35,157 bases of DNA, from IMG/VR virus record IMGVR_UViG_3300042402_005929, positions 1 to 35,157 of that record, one strand, 5' to 3'. This document shows positions 1-11,300 of the stretch, piece after piece. The stretch is from a virus. Made by a program: the position numbers and the translations under genes. How positions within the stretch are numbered: position 1 is the first letter of the stretch; each line of letters starts with the position of its first letter. A model generated the notes under the pieces. It searched no databases and was not told where the DNA came from. It saw nothing but the letters and a program-made list of their open reading frames with translations.

Positions 1-2
1 TC

Positions 3-1517
3 ACTCATGCCAACGGCCAGACCTGGATGGAATTTGGCAAGTCTGGCACTGTGGATGTGTATTCAACCAATTCTATCAATCTAAGAAGTGAAGGAGTATT
101 GAACTTTCATGCCGACAAAGGCATCAACATGTTCAGCGGCGGAACCATTAGAATCAAAAGTGCCAAAGCAACATTGATTGATAGCGGAGAAAATCTGTTG
201 TTGAACAGTGAAAAAACTACACTGGTGTCATCTAAACAGTTTTTGGGCCTGCGCAGTGATGGCACACTGGCCCTGCAAGGAAAATCTGCTTCAATGAAAA
301 GTGGCTCTCAAATGACTTTTCAAGCAAGTTTGATTAACCTCAACGGAGGTCAAGCAGCTTCAGTGCCACAAGCACCTTCGATACCCAATACCAAATTGCC
401 AGACACTGAATTTGTAACTACTCGCGGCTGGACATCATTCCCAGGCAAATTAGAAACCATAGTGACTCGCGCACCCACTCACGAACCATTTGTGGGTCAC
501 GGCCAAGGTGCCAATGTCAGTGTGAACTTGAATCCCGTCACAATTGAAATACCAGATTCACAAAGTGCTGCTGGACAAATTTACACTCAAGTCGAACAAC
601 GATCAATAACAGATCCGGTGACTTTATCACAGGTTGCTGCAGAACCTCTGGCTGTTGCACCAGCAGGACCGCTGTCACAGTCACAGGTCACTGTGATGAC
701 TGCACAAATGGCAGCTGAATATTCCGGCAGATATGGAGCCTACGACAATAATGGCAATTTAAATCCAGGGTGGGAACTAGACGAAAGCAATCTTCCAGTT
801 TATCTAGGAGTTGAGCTAGGTAGTCCCACACGAGGTGTGGGCACTTATGGACAAAGTGTTGCGTCTCTGGTGGCCAGCGGTCTGGTTAATCCTGCTGCAT
901 TGAATTTGATAGCCACTGGTGTGCCCCCGGCCACTGTGCTAAAGTCTTCTGCAACCTGGACTGGACAGTTTGGAACCAACTCAGTCAACGATTACCTCAG
1001 CAATAAAACTCTACAGAATGTGGTGCAGGTGGGATTGCTAATTGCTGCATACACGGGCCTGGTTGATCGCGGGGTGCTAAAAGGAAACGAACCCCCAAGA
1101 TACACAGCCACATTTGTGCAGCCAGCAACCACTTACGGGGTAGACTCAGTGACTCAATGGGTAGATGGTTTTGCTGACAGTGCACAAGTTGATGAATTGT
1201 CTACTGCTGCCCGACAGGGTCAATATGCCATTGACTTTGAAGATTTCTACGGAGAAGACTTGAATCTTTTAGACACTGTGCCCACTGGACCTTTTGAAGC
1301 ACAACGGGACACCATTGATCAAGCAGTGGCCGATATCATTGGCAATCCTAAAGTGCCCGTGCCACAATACACTGACATTCCTGCAGCGGTAACCGAAGAA
1401 GCAAATACCACATCAGTGCTACAACCCGACGGCACTATTGTTCGGGTTCCTGTGACTGTTGTAAACACAGATGAAAATGGTATTTTCCGTTTCGCACCTG
1501 GATCTCAATCAAGTTAA
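3..1517 (+). CDS. gp5-like baseplate hub/spike protein, C-terminal part (5' end outside window)
   Basis: The reading frame is open to the left edge of the window (in-frame codons before the first ATG at 27 read THANGQTW), so the true start lies upstream and only the C-terminal part is seen. Counting from the ATG at 27, about residues 1-110 are a run of short strand-turn repeats rich in G, S, N and K, such as INLRSEGVLNF, GINMFSGGTIRI and LALQGKSASMKS. This is the pattern of the trimeric beta-helix that forms the membrane-piercing spike of T4 gp5 and of VgrG proteins. The roughly 370 residues that follow are not beta-helix; I do not recognise a catalytic domain in them. A lysozyme or OB domain, if present, would lie upstream. 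The next genes are gp25-like and gp6-like, which fits a baseplate cluster. The hub/spike call is well supported; the function of the C-terminal extension is unknown. Confidence 0.75.
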   Translation, partial: THANGQTWMEFGKSGTVDVYSTNSINLRSEGVLNFHADKGINMFSGGTIRIKSAKATLIDSGENLLLNSEKTTLVSSKQFLGLRSDGTLALQGKSASMKSGSQMTFQASLINLNGGQAASVPQAPSIPNTKLPDTEFVTTRGWTSFPGKLETIVTRAPTHEPFVGHGQGANVSVNLNPVTIEIPDSQSAAGQIYTQVEQRSITDPVTLSQVAAEPLAVAPAGPLSQSQVTVMTAQMAAEYSGRYGAYDNNGNLNPGWELDESNLPVYLGVELGSPTRGVGTYGQSVASLVASGLVNPAALNLIATGVPPATVLKSSATWTGQFGTNSVNDYLSNKTLQNVVQVGLLIAAYTGLVDRGVLKGNEPPRYTATFVQPATTYGVDSVTQWVDGFADSAQVDELSTAARQGQYAIDFEDFYGEDLNLLDTVPTGPFEAQRDTIDQAVADIIGNPKVPVPQYTDIPAAVTEEANTTSVLQPDGTIVRVPVTVVNTDENGIFRFAPGSQSS

Positions 1518-1525
1518 ATACAGTC

Positions 1526-1900
1526 ATGCCTGCATTCATTGGATTTAATACACAAGGTCAATTCAAAAAGTTTACATTGACCGATTCAGCATTGATCAAA
1601 CGTGATTTCTTAAATGCTATCAACATACGTCAAGGTCAGATACCGGGCCGCCCTCAAGTTGGCACTATCATCTGGGACAACTTGTTTGAAAATCAGTCCG
1701 AAGAAACTGATCAAGCCATGATCAACGAACTGCAGAGACTGGCTGGCGGCGATCCTCGCATACAGATTTCCAACATTGAAATTTTTCCGCAACAAAACGG
1801 AATTCTACTGCAGGTAGAACTGATATTGGTGCCCAGCACAGAACCTCAACGCCTGGCAATATTCTTCGATCAAAACACACGAACCGCTAGCTACGTTTAA
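1526..1900 (+). CDS. gp25-like baseplate wedge protein
   Basis: This 124-aa protein matches the size of T4 gp25 (132 aa) and the GPW/gp25 family, a small lysozyme-like-fold wedge component also found in contractile injection systems. Visible family features are the central GQIPGRPQVGTIIWD segment (about residues 37-51), corresponding to the family's 'P..P.fGt.i' signature, then a helix leading to DPRIQISNIEI and a C-terminal strand pair ending in FFDQNTRTASYV. The start lies 8 nt after the stop of the gp5-like gene. I see no strong Shine-Dalgarno sequence, only a TAAATA box that overlaps the upstream stop codon. Its place between gp5-like and gp6-like genes supports a role in the baseplate wedge, where gp25 interacts with gp6 and the sheath-initiating parts. 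Confidence 0.85.
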   Translation: MPAFIGFNTQGQFKKFTLTDSALIKRDFLNAINIRQGQIPGRPQVGTIIWDNLFENQSEETDQAMINELQRLAGGDPRIQISNIEIFPQQNGILLQVELILVPSTEPQRLAIFFDQNTRTASYV

Positions 1901-1920
1901 CTACGCCGTTTTTAGTTTCC

Positions 1921-1928
1921 ATAAATAA
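1921..1928 (+). promoter_or_regulatory. Possible late-promoter box (ATAAATAA)
   Basis: The 45-nt gap between the gp25-like and gp6-like genes contains ATAAATAA, resembling the T4 late promoter core TATAAATA that is read by the phage gp55 sigma factor. It sits about 18 nt before the gp6-like ATG at 1946, leaving room for only a very short leader. The same TAAATA core recurs before three other structural genes. The match is short and AT-rich, so this is tentative. Confidence 0.3.
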
Positions 1929-1945
1929 AACAATAATGGACTACT

Positions 1946-4900
1946 ATGGCTAAGACTACTAGACAAACCGCTATATTTGGGGTCGAGGACTGGAAAAGAA
2001 TCTATCAGACCTATCGCGAAGCAGACTTTCAAAGCTACGATTTTGAAACTCTGAGAAAAAGTTTTGTTGACTACCTTCGTCTTTACTATCCCGAAACATT
2101 CAATGACTACATTGAAAGTTCAGAATTCATTGCTTTGCTGGACATTATTGCGTTTATGGGCCAAAGTTTGGCTTTCCGCAACGACTTAAACGCCAGAGAA
2201 AACTATCTTGACACTGCTGAACGCAGAGACAGCGTTGTGCGCTTGGCCAACTTGGTCAGCTATACACCCAAGCGTAACACTTCAGCATCGGGCTATCTCA
2301 AGATTTTTTCTGTAACAACAACAGAAAATGTCATAGATGTCAACGGTATTGATCTAGCCAACGTTACCATTAACTGGGCAGACCCCACAAACTTCAACTG
2401 GCAAGAGCAGTTTGCAGCAGTGATCAATGCCAGCTTGGTCAGCAGTCAGCGCATTGGGCGCCCTGTGAACAGAACAACTATTTTGGGTGTTGATACAGCA
2501 GAATACACCGTGAATCTAGTTCCAGGATTTTTGCCAGTGATTCCTTACACTGCCACAGTGGACGGTATCAGCATGCCGTTTGAAGCTGTCAACGCATCCA
2601 CCATCAACAGAGACTATGTATATGAGCCTAGTCCTCAGCCCGATGGCGAATTCAATATTTTATTTCGCAACGACAGTCTGGGATTCAACTCTGCCAACAC
2701 AGGATATTTCTTTTTATTCAAACAAGGTGTGTTGCAGAGTCAGGACTTTAATCTTGCTGACCGAGTGAGCAATCGATCAGTGCCCATCAATATTGAAGGC
2801 TGCAACAACGACGACCATTGGCTGTATCAGCTTGATGATGTAGGCAACGTGGCCAGCGAATGGCAATTTGTAGAAAGCGTGTATGCAGCAGCAGCTGAAC
2901 AAACCGAGCCTGGCGTTCGCAGACTGTTTTCTATCACCAGCAGAACCAATGATCAGATCACATTGAATTTTGGTGATGGTGTATTCAGTGCCATCCCGGT
3001 GGGCACGTTCCGCACTTATGTGCGTGCTTCCAACGGATTGCAATACATCATTAATCCTGAAGAAATGCAAAGCGTCGTGATTCCCATCAGCTACATCAGC
3101 AGAACAGGACAGCTAGAAACTATTACATTTACTTGTGGAATCACAACACCTGTTTCAAATGCACAACCTCGTGAAACCATTGACGAAATCAAGCAACGTG
3201 CACCGGCTCGTTACTACACGCAAAACCGCATGGTCAACGGCGAAGACTACAACAATTTTCCATTTACTGCCTACAACTCCATTCTCAAGAGCAAGGCATT
3301 GAATCGTGCGTCGATTGGCACCAGTAGATATCTTGAGCTGATCGATGGCACAGGGAAATATGCATCAACCAATGTGTTTGGCAGCGATGGTGCACTGTAT
3401 GAAAACTATGGATCTCCCAGCTTTCAATTTACCTATGCCAGCAACAACGAAGTAGCCAACATCATTGCCAACCAAATTCAGCCATTGTTGCGCAACAGTT
3501 TGATGCAGCAGTTTTATTATGCTGAATTTCCCAGACCCAGTCTGATCCCGGTGAGTGTGAGTTGGAATCAAAGCACCAGTATTTCCAATACCACAACTGG
3601 ATACTTTAAAAACTCTCTTGGAAATCCAGTGGCCGTTGGAACCGGTAGCAGCAATACAAAATATATCACTGTTGAAAGTCTTGTGAAATTTGTTCCTCCG
3701 GCAGGTTTTTACTTTGATTCCAACAACAGACTCAAAGCAGGAGTGCCCACTCGCGCTGATGAAAAACTGGTTATCTGGGCCAGCCCTACCAGCATTTATC
3801 TAGACGGCACCAATGAAGGTCTAGGTAATTTTGCCAATGGACTAGGGCCAGTGGTATTGAACAATTTTGTGCCCACCGGGGCAATTGCTGCCGAAGTAAT
3901 TCCAATTTTTGTAACAGATTTGCCGTTGTCTTTTGAAACACAAATGTCTGATCAAATTTTGTTGAATAGAAATTTTGGTATTGGATATGACAGTCAAGGC
4001 AACGTCACAGGCACTGCTGGTTCTTGGTATCTGATAACATCAACCAACCTGGCCCAAGATCAAGCATTTAGTTTAGCTGATGCCGGAAATACTTCTGGTG
4101 CCAATCTTGACGCCAGCTGGTTGGTTCAGTTTGTGACTGACGGTAGCACTTACACAGTGACTTCGCGAGCACTTGAATATGTGTTTGCTTCGCTGTTGCA
4201 AACAAGATTTTTCTACTACGGAGATCAACAGATCTATGACAGTCGCACTGGCACAGTGATTCAAGACTTTATCAACGTTCTTAAAACAAACAGCAGACCT
4301 GACAGTGCATTGCCCTTGGCCGAAGACGCTGTGTTAAACATTGTTGCTCAACCAGTGCTCAGTGATGGTTATGTTGACGACTTCCAAGTGTTGGTAAGTT
4401 TCAAAGACTCTGACGCCGACGGTGTTCCCGACAATCCTGATTTCTTCAACGACATTGTTGCACCTGCTGTGGATCCAACCGCCAAATTGGTATTCTTAGA
4501 AAAGACAGTTGACTTTGACAATCTTGAAAGATATTTGTTGGTTGTCAGTGGTCGAGTAAATTCTGAATACACCAATCTAACTGCCATCGAGTTAGTCAAG
4601 GAACAGTATGTCAACGGGCAAATTTTTTATGCCACGCAAAGCCAACTGTTTTATCAACTGGCAGTAAGTCCTGCCACTGGATTGAGAACGCTGACTGATG
4701 TCAGCAACAGTTGGTTAGCACGAACTGGCCGTCAAAATTTATATTTTCAATATAGACATAACAGCCCATTGACTTCAAGAATTGATCCAGGGACAACCAA
4801 CATCATTGATATCTACGTGGTAACCGCACAGTATTACACAGCGTATCAGAATTATATTCAAGATGTCACTGGCACTGTGCCTGAGCCAACACCTCCAACC

Positions 4901-5371
4901 ATAAACGAGTTGACCACTACATATCAAGGTTTGCAAGATTATAAAATGATTTCTGACTCGGTGATTTTGAATTCTGTAGAGTTCAAGCCGCTGTTTGGCA
5001 ACAAAGCCGACGATACACTGAGAGCCACAATCAAAGTGATCAAAGCATTCAACAGCACAGCCAGTGTGAGTGAAATTAAAAATCTTGTGGTCACTTACAT
5101 GAATGAATATTTCAGCATTGACAAGTGGGACTTTGGTGATACTTTCTATTTTTCAGAACTGGCCTCTTACCTACATGATCAAATGGGAGGAGTCATCAGC
5201 TCGGTGGTGCTGGTGCCATTGGACCCACAAAAGAGTTTTGGCGACTTGTATGAAATAAGATCAGCACCTAGCCAAATTTTTGTAAATGCAGCGACAGTAA
5301 ATAACATTGAAGTGATTGAAGCCTTGACAAGCACCAATATTCGAACAGCCCCAGGCAGTGGAGTAATTTAA
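1946..5371 (+). CDS. gp6-like baseplate wedge protein, enlarged
   Basis: This 1141-aa protein carries the N-terminal block typical of gp6 in T4-like aquatic phages (about residues 28-120): LRKSFVDYLRLYYPETFNDY, then ALLDIIAFMGQSLAFRNDLN and AERRDSVVRLANLVSYTPKR. A second conserved block around residues 421-445 reads APARYYTQNRMVNGEDYNNF, matching the core shared by gp6 and the baseplate J/gp47 family. Gp6 dimers form the inner ring of the baseplate wedge and help trigger sheath contraction. T4 gp6 is 660 aa, so this version is nearly twice as long; extra material lies between residues about 450 and 1000 and contains an Asp-rich DSDADGVPDNPDFFND stretch that could bind calcium. The ATG at 1946 is chosen because the earlier ATG at 1935 meets a stop after five codons. 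The 3' end is 1 nt from the next start. Confidence 0.88.
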   Translation: MAKTTRQTAIFGVEDWKRIYQTYREADFQSYDFETLRKSFVDYLRLYYPETFNDYIESSEFIALLDIIAFMGQSLAFRNDLNARENYLDTAERRDSVVRLANLVSYTPKRNTSASGYLKIFSVTTTENVIDVNGIDLANVTINWADPTNFNWQEQFAAVINASLVSSQRIGRPVNRTTILGVDTAEYTVNLVPGFLPVIPYTATVDGISMPFEAVNASTINRDYVYEPSPQPDGEFNILFRNDSLGFNSANTGYFFLFKQGVLQSQDFNLADRVSNRSVPINIEGCNNDDHWLYQLDDVGNVASEWQFVESVYAAAAEQTEPGVRRLFSITSRTNDQITLNFGDGVFSAIPVGTFRTYVRASNGLQYIINPEEMQSVVIPISYISRTGQLETITFTCGITTPVSNAQPRETIDEIKQRAPARYYTQNRMVNGEDYNNFPFTAYNSILKSKALNRASIGTSRYLELIDGTGKYASTNVFGSDGALYENYGSPSFQFTYASNNEVANIIANQIQPLLRNSLMQQFYYAEFPRPSLIPVSVSWNQSTSISNTTTGYFKNSLGNPVAVGTGSSNTKYITVESLVKFVPPAGFYFDSNNRLKAGVPTRADEKLVIWASPTSIYLDGTNEGLGNFANGLGPVVLNNFVPTGAIAAEVIPIFVTDLPLSFETQMSDQILLNRNFGIGYDSQGNVTGTAGSWYLITSTNLAQDQAFSLADAGNTSGANLDASWLVQFVTDGSTYTVTSRALEYVFASLLQTRFFYYGDQQIYDSRTGTVIQDFINVLKTNSRPDSALPLAEDAVLNIVAQPVLSDGYVDDFQVLVSFKDSDADGVPDNPDFFNDIVAPAVDPTAKLVFLEKTVDFDNLERYLLVVSGRVNSEYTNLTAIELVKEQYVNGQIFYATQSQLFYQLAVSPATGLRTLTDVSNSWLARTGRQNLYFQYRHNSPLTSRIDPGTTNIIDIYVVTAQYYTAYQNYIQDVTGTVPEPTPPTINELTTTYQGLQDYKMISDSVILNSVEFKPLFGNKADDTLRATIKVIKAFNSTASVSEIKNLVVTYMNEYFSIDKWDFGDTFYFSELASYLHDQMGGVISSVVLVPLDPQKSFGDLYEIRSAPSQIFVNAATVNNIEVIEALTSTNIRTAPGSGVI

Positions 5372-5372
5372 T

Positions 5373-8300
5373 ATGGCGAGAGTTAGAACAGTAGAATTTT
5401 TACCTGAGATTTTTCAAACTTCTACAAACAAACAGTTTCTTTCAGCTACGCTGGATCAACTAGTTCAAGAGCCTGCCTTCACAACCATTCAAGGCTTTGT
5501 GGGACGTAGAGTAGGTCCTGGTGTAAATCCCAACGACGAATACATCAAAGAAACCACCAACGTCAGAACAAATTATCAACTTGAACCGGGTGTGATATTG
5601 AAAAAATATGACACCAATCAAGTTCAAGACGCCATCACATATCCAGGTATAACCGATGCTGTGGGACTAGCAGGAGGGTACACCAACAACTCAGATCGTT
5701 TGTATACCAGCGATTACTACACCTGGGATCCGTTTATTGACCTAGACAAATTTGCAAACTTCAGTCAATACTACTGGTTACCTGCTGGGCCTGATTCTGT
5801 TAATGTGTTTTCAGGGGACATTCCGCTGACTGACACATTCACTGTGACACGAGAAAACGGAGTCTATACTTTCAGCGAACAAACAGGCAATAACCCTGTG
5901 ATTCGTTTGGTTCGCGGAGGAACCTATAAGTTTGACGTTGCACAAAACGCCAAAGAAACAGTGAATTTTCGTGTCAGCAGCAAAGGTATCAGTGCATTTG
6001 TAATTGATTATCAAGACAATCCCAATTTAAAACTGGTGCGAGGAAATACCTATGTGTTCACACTGGTTAGAAATGAATACAAGTTCTTTATCAAGACAGA
6101 ACCAACACTGGGAACTACCAATCAATACACTGACGGTGTAACCAACAATGGTGCCGTGACTGGAAAAATCACTTTTACTGTGCCACAAGACGCTCCGGAT
6201 GTGCTGTATTACTGCAACGATCTGCAGAGAAACATGGTAGGCAACATAGAAATTGTGGATGCTGTGCCGGGCACTGGGCCAAGATTTTGGATACAGGTTG
6301 ATCCCGGTGTTGACGGGAAGTTGATTGCCACACCAAACATCAGCAGTCGAGATGTATTGGGAGTGGTCAACAACGGTGAAGACCTTGGCACAGTGACCTT
6401 CAATGTTCCTTTGACCACAGCACAGGATTTTTACTATAATCTTGCCCCTATAACGTTTGCCAGTGGCAAAGTAGATTTAATATGTAATTTACAGTTTGAT
6501 CAACTAAACAATGTTTTTGTAGATGAATTTTTCAAACAGTTTCCATCGGGCATTGATGGAATAACAAATCTAAATGGTCGAACTTTGGTATTCACTGAAA
6601 CCAACACCGACCCCGAGGGTGGTGGCTGGGAAGCCACTACACAATATGATCCATTAATTCGAACCGCTCCGCCTTCAGTACCGGTAATTGGTGGCCCGGG
6701 ATCGTATGATAGTATACTATTTGATCAAACCACTTCAATAACCGATGTTAGCGTCCAGCGCAGTGTATGGCAAGTGCAGTATGTTAATACCGAAGGCGGG
6801 GGTCAGTATATACAGTTAACAAGTGTCTATAACATAGAAAATTTGCAAAAATTCAACATACAGTTTGGCACAACTTATTCCAGCACTCAGTGGTTCAAGA
6901 ATTCAAGTTCTGAGTTTGAACAGATTCCGTTGCTGTCTGCTGTCAAATCTGTGTTATATTATCAAGACGGAACTGATCCTGAAATTTTTGGTCGAATCGA
7001 ACTGGTCGATCAAACAAATCAAGGACAGCTCAACGTCAATGAGATCATTGACAAAAAGAACTATATTAGCCCCAACGGTGTGACATTCACCAATGGATTA
7101 AAAGTAACATTTGTAGGCGATATTATTCCTGAAACCTACGCCAACAACAGTTACTACATCGAAGGCGTCGGCACTGCAATCAAATTGCTGCCAGTGAGCG
7201 AGTTTGTTACGCCAGAAACATACACACAAAGTGCCACAGTTCCATACGATAGCACACCTTATGATGTAGGAAACTTTGATGCAAGTTTAAATCAACCACT
7301 GGTTCCTGATTATTTGACTATAAACAGAGCAAGTCTAGACTCCAATGCCTGGTCTAGATCAAATCGTTGGTTTCACATTGACGTTATCAATGCCAGCGCA
7401 GATTACAACAACACTGTGGCGGTGTTAGACAACAATTTTCGAGCCAAGCGACCCATCATTGAATTCAGAGCCAACACACATCTTTACAATTTTGGAACCC
7501 AGGGTAAAGCACCAGTTGATATCATCGATTTCAATGCCACAGACGCATTGAGCACTATCAATGGCACCATTGGTTACAGTGTGGATGGATACTCTTTTAT
7601 CAACGGCAGTCGAGTGATCTTCGCCGCCGACGTTGATCCTAACGTTAGAAACAAAATTTATCAGGTTGAATTCATTGTTCCTGACACGGTGTCACCCTTG
7701 ATAGCACAACCAATCATTAATCTGGTTCCAGCCAGCGACGCTACAGTTTTGTTCAATCAAACAGTGGTATGTTTGTCGGGTGCGCTTCAACAAGGCAAAT
7801 CTTTTTACTTTGATGGAGTAACATGGTTTGCTGGACAACAAAAAACACAAACTAATCAAGCACCGTTGTTTGATGTGTATGATACCGCTGGCATAAGCCT
7901 TAGCGACAGACTTAAATATCCATCCACAAACTTTGCGGGTAGTAAATTGTTTTCTTATGCAGTGGGAACAGGCACAGATGACACTGTGTTGAGATTTCCG
8001 TTGAAGTATCTTAGCCTTAGCAATGTGGGCGATATTGTATTTGAAAACAATTTGTATACTGATTCTTTTGTGTATACCAAAGACAGCGTATCTACCACTG
8101 AAATGATCAGCACTGGCTATGTTCGTCAATATCGCACACGAACAGATTTTATCAAAGAAATTGGTTGGCAACCTGCTGCTGACAAGAGCGTAGTGAGACA
8201 ACAATTTAGTTTTGTGTATGATGGATCGCCATTGGTATTGGATGTTCCTGTTGATACCACATCTGTGTTTCCTGCGGTTCAACTATACATATCTGGAATT

Positions 8301-11300
8301 TTTATCGATCCAACCGATTACACACTAGCAGTTTCTGGAGATACCACAACAATTACATTGAACAACATCAATCGCATTGCGGGTATTGGGTCAGTGATCG
8401 AAGTCGACGCACTCAGCAGCAAAGTCAGCAAGTTTGGTTTTTATCAAGTTCCGGATAACCTTGAAAACAATCCGTTGAATGGAAACAGTCAAACATTCAC
8501 GCTGGGAACCATAAGATCTCATTATCAATCCATTGGTCAAAATCTTAAAAATCTTGTTGGGCCAATCAACGGTGCCAACAACATCAGAGACCTTGGCAAT
8601 GTAATTCCTTACGGACAAAATATTCTCCAACAGAGTTCGCCGATGACTCTGGCTGGTTATTTCATGCGCAGCAACGAATACAATATATTCAATGCTCTAT
8701 CATACAACAGTCGCGAATATGAAAAATTCAAAGCACAATTGTTGGACACAGTAACTCGTAACGACTATACAAATTACACGATTCCCGACATGTTGACCGC
8801 AGCTATCAACGATATCAATTCGGGAAAAACTGAAGCATCGCCATTTTATTGGTCAGACATGTTGCCTGCCAGCTCGATATTCAGTCAGCGAACAAGCAAA
8901 ATAACACCAATCAGCACCAATGTGTTTGATCTGTCTACTACCTATACTTTTACCAGTTCAAACTATCAAGGCCTGCTGGTATATCTCAACAACGTGTTGT
9001 TGATGATCAACAAAGATTACACTGTATCTTCGGACGGTCCACGACTTACCATCACTGTTCCTCTGGCTGTGGGCGACACTGTGATCATCAGAGAGTATGC
9101 TACAACATACGGTAACTATGTCCCAAATACTCCAACCAAGCTTGGACTGTATCCTGCATTTAGACCTCGAATCTATGTGGACACCAACTATGTGACACCT
9201 CAGCTGATGATTGAGGGTCACGACGGTAGCCTTACCACTGCATTTGGCGACTTTCGCGACGAGTTGTTGTTGGAATTTGAAACAAGAATTTTCAACAACT
9301 TAAAAATCAAAAGCATTATTCCGTTGACAGCACAAGATGTAATTCCAGGACAGTTTAGAACCACTGATTATACACTGTCCGAAATCAATCAAATTTTGAG
9401 TGCTGACTTCTTGAGTTGGATTGGTTGGAACAAACTCAATTATCAAGAACAAGATTACAATGCCAACAATCAATTTACATGGAACTACATTTCGTCTGGC
9501 AACAAGATAACTGGCCCCAACGAAAGTGCCATGCCTGTGGGCGCCTGGCGCGGCCTGTATCGCTGGTTCTATGATACCACCAGTCCCAATACCACCCCCT
9601 GGGAAATGTTGGGCTTCAGCATAGAGCCATCGTGGTGGCAAGACGTTTACGGCGCTGCACCATATACCAGCGACAACTTGGTGTTATGGGACGATCTTGC
9701 TGCTGGTAAAGTAGCAGACCCTGCAGGCGAATATTATCTTCCGCAGTATGCTCGTCCCAAGTTAACTGAGATTATTCCCAATGGCACCGAAGGAGAATTG
9801 CTGAGCCCATTCAATTGTGTGGTTGGTTTCTACGATGCCAGTCAGTTTCAAAAGAGTTGGGTGTTTGGAGACTGCGGTCCAGTGGAATACTCTTGGACTA
9901 GAAGTTCCAGCTATCCTTTTGCTGTAATGCGTTTGCTGGCACTGACACGACCAGCAGAATTCTTCTCGTTGTTTGCTGATCGAGATCTTTACAAATTTGA
10001 CACAGACTACGACCAGTATCTTTACAACGGTCGCTATCGTCTGGACGCCAATGGTATCCAAGTCTACGGCAACGGCACCAGCAAAGCCAGCTTCATTGAC
10101 TGGATCATTGATTACAATCAACAGGCCGGTATCAACAGCAGCGACCGTCTCGCAAAAGATTTACAAAGTCTAGATGTTAGACTTTGCTACAGAGTTGGTG
10201 CGTTCACAGACAAGCAATATCTTAAAATTTACACAGAAAAGTCCAGCCCCAACAGCTTGAATTCTAGTTTGTTGCTGCCCGACGAAAGCTACAATTTATT
10301 GTTGTATAAAAACCAACCATTTGAACAAATTAACTATACCTCGGTAATTGTTCAAGTAGTCGAGGGTGGATATACAGTGTATGGATACAGTATAACAAAT
10401 CCATATTTTGAAATTCTAACCAGCAAACCTTACGGAACTACCAAAACTATTTTTGCCGGCGGCGAAAGCATATCTGTTCCCAATCAATACACTGACCAAG
10501 TTGTAAAAATTCCCTATGGATATGTATTCACCAACAAGAGCGTGGTGCTTGACTTTTTACTGAGTTACGGAGCATTGCTGTCCAGCCGCGGACTGTTGTT
10601 CACTGACAGACAAAATGGTTATGATCTAAACTGGGATCAAATGGCCCAGGAGTTTTTATACTATGCCAATCAGAATTGGGAACCAGGTTCGATAATAAAC
10701 TTGAACCCGTCGGCGTTCAGTATCACTGCATTTCGAGATCAAGCCATCATAGACAGTATTGTGGCGCAGACCCCGGAAAACAATATCCTTGATCAAAATA
10801 GAACTACTGTGTCTGTGCGAGACCTGGTCGTTGATCGATTTGAGAATATTTTTAAAATCTCTTCTTTAACCGAACAAACCATCAGCTATCTCAATCTCAA
10901 GTTCACCTCTTACGAAAGCTTGGTTGTATTAGACAACGTCAGTGTGTTCAACGACTTGATTTACGACCCAGTAACAGGTGCAAGACAGAGTAGAGTCAAT
11001 GTTACCGCGGTGATAAATTCTGACTGGAACGGACAGTTAGATGCACAAGGATTCATCTACAACAATGATGCAACAGTTGAAAACTGGAGCTCAAATAAAA
11101 AATATGCCAAGGGCGAAATTGTTATCTACAAAAACAACTATTGGTCTGCACAAACCATTGTTCAGCCCAAGATTGAATTTGATTATGGAGATTGGGTCAA
11201 AAGCGACTATACAAAGATTCAACGGGGCCTGCTGCAAAACTTGCCTAATTTCAGCAACCAGCTGGCCAACAGTTATAGCATAAACGATGCAAACCTTGAA

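Noticed and set aside
7692-8282. 196-codon open frame on the - strand inside the giant gene
   Set aside because: It lies antisense to a continuous, domain-bearing + strand gene, has an unstructured Cys/His/Ser-rich translation with no recognisable motif, and no other - strand gene exists in the window.
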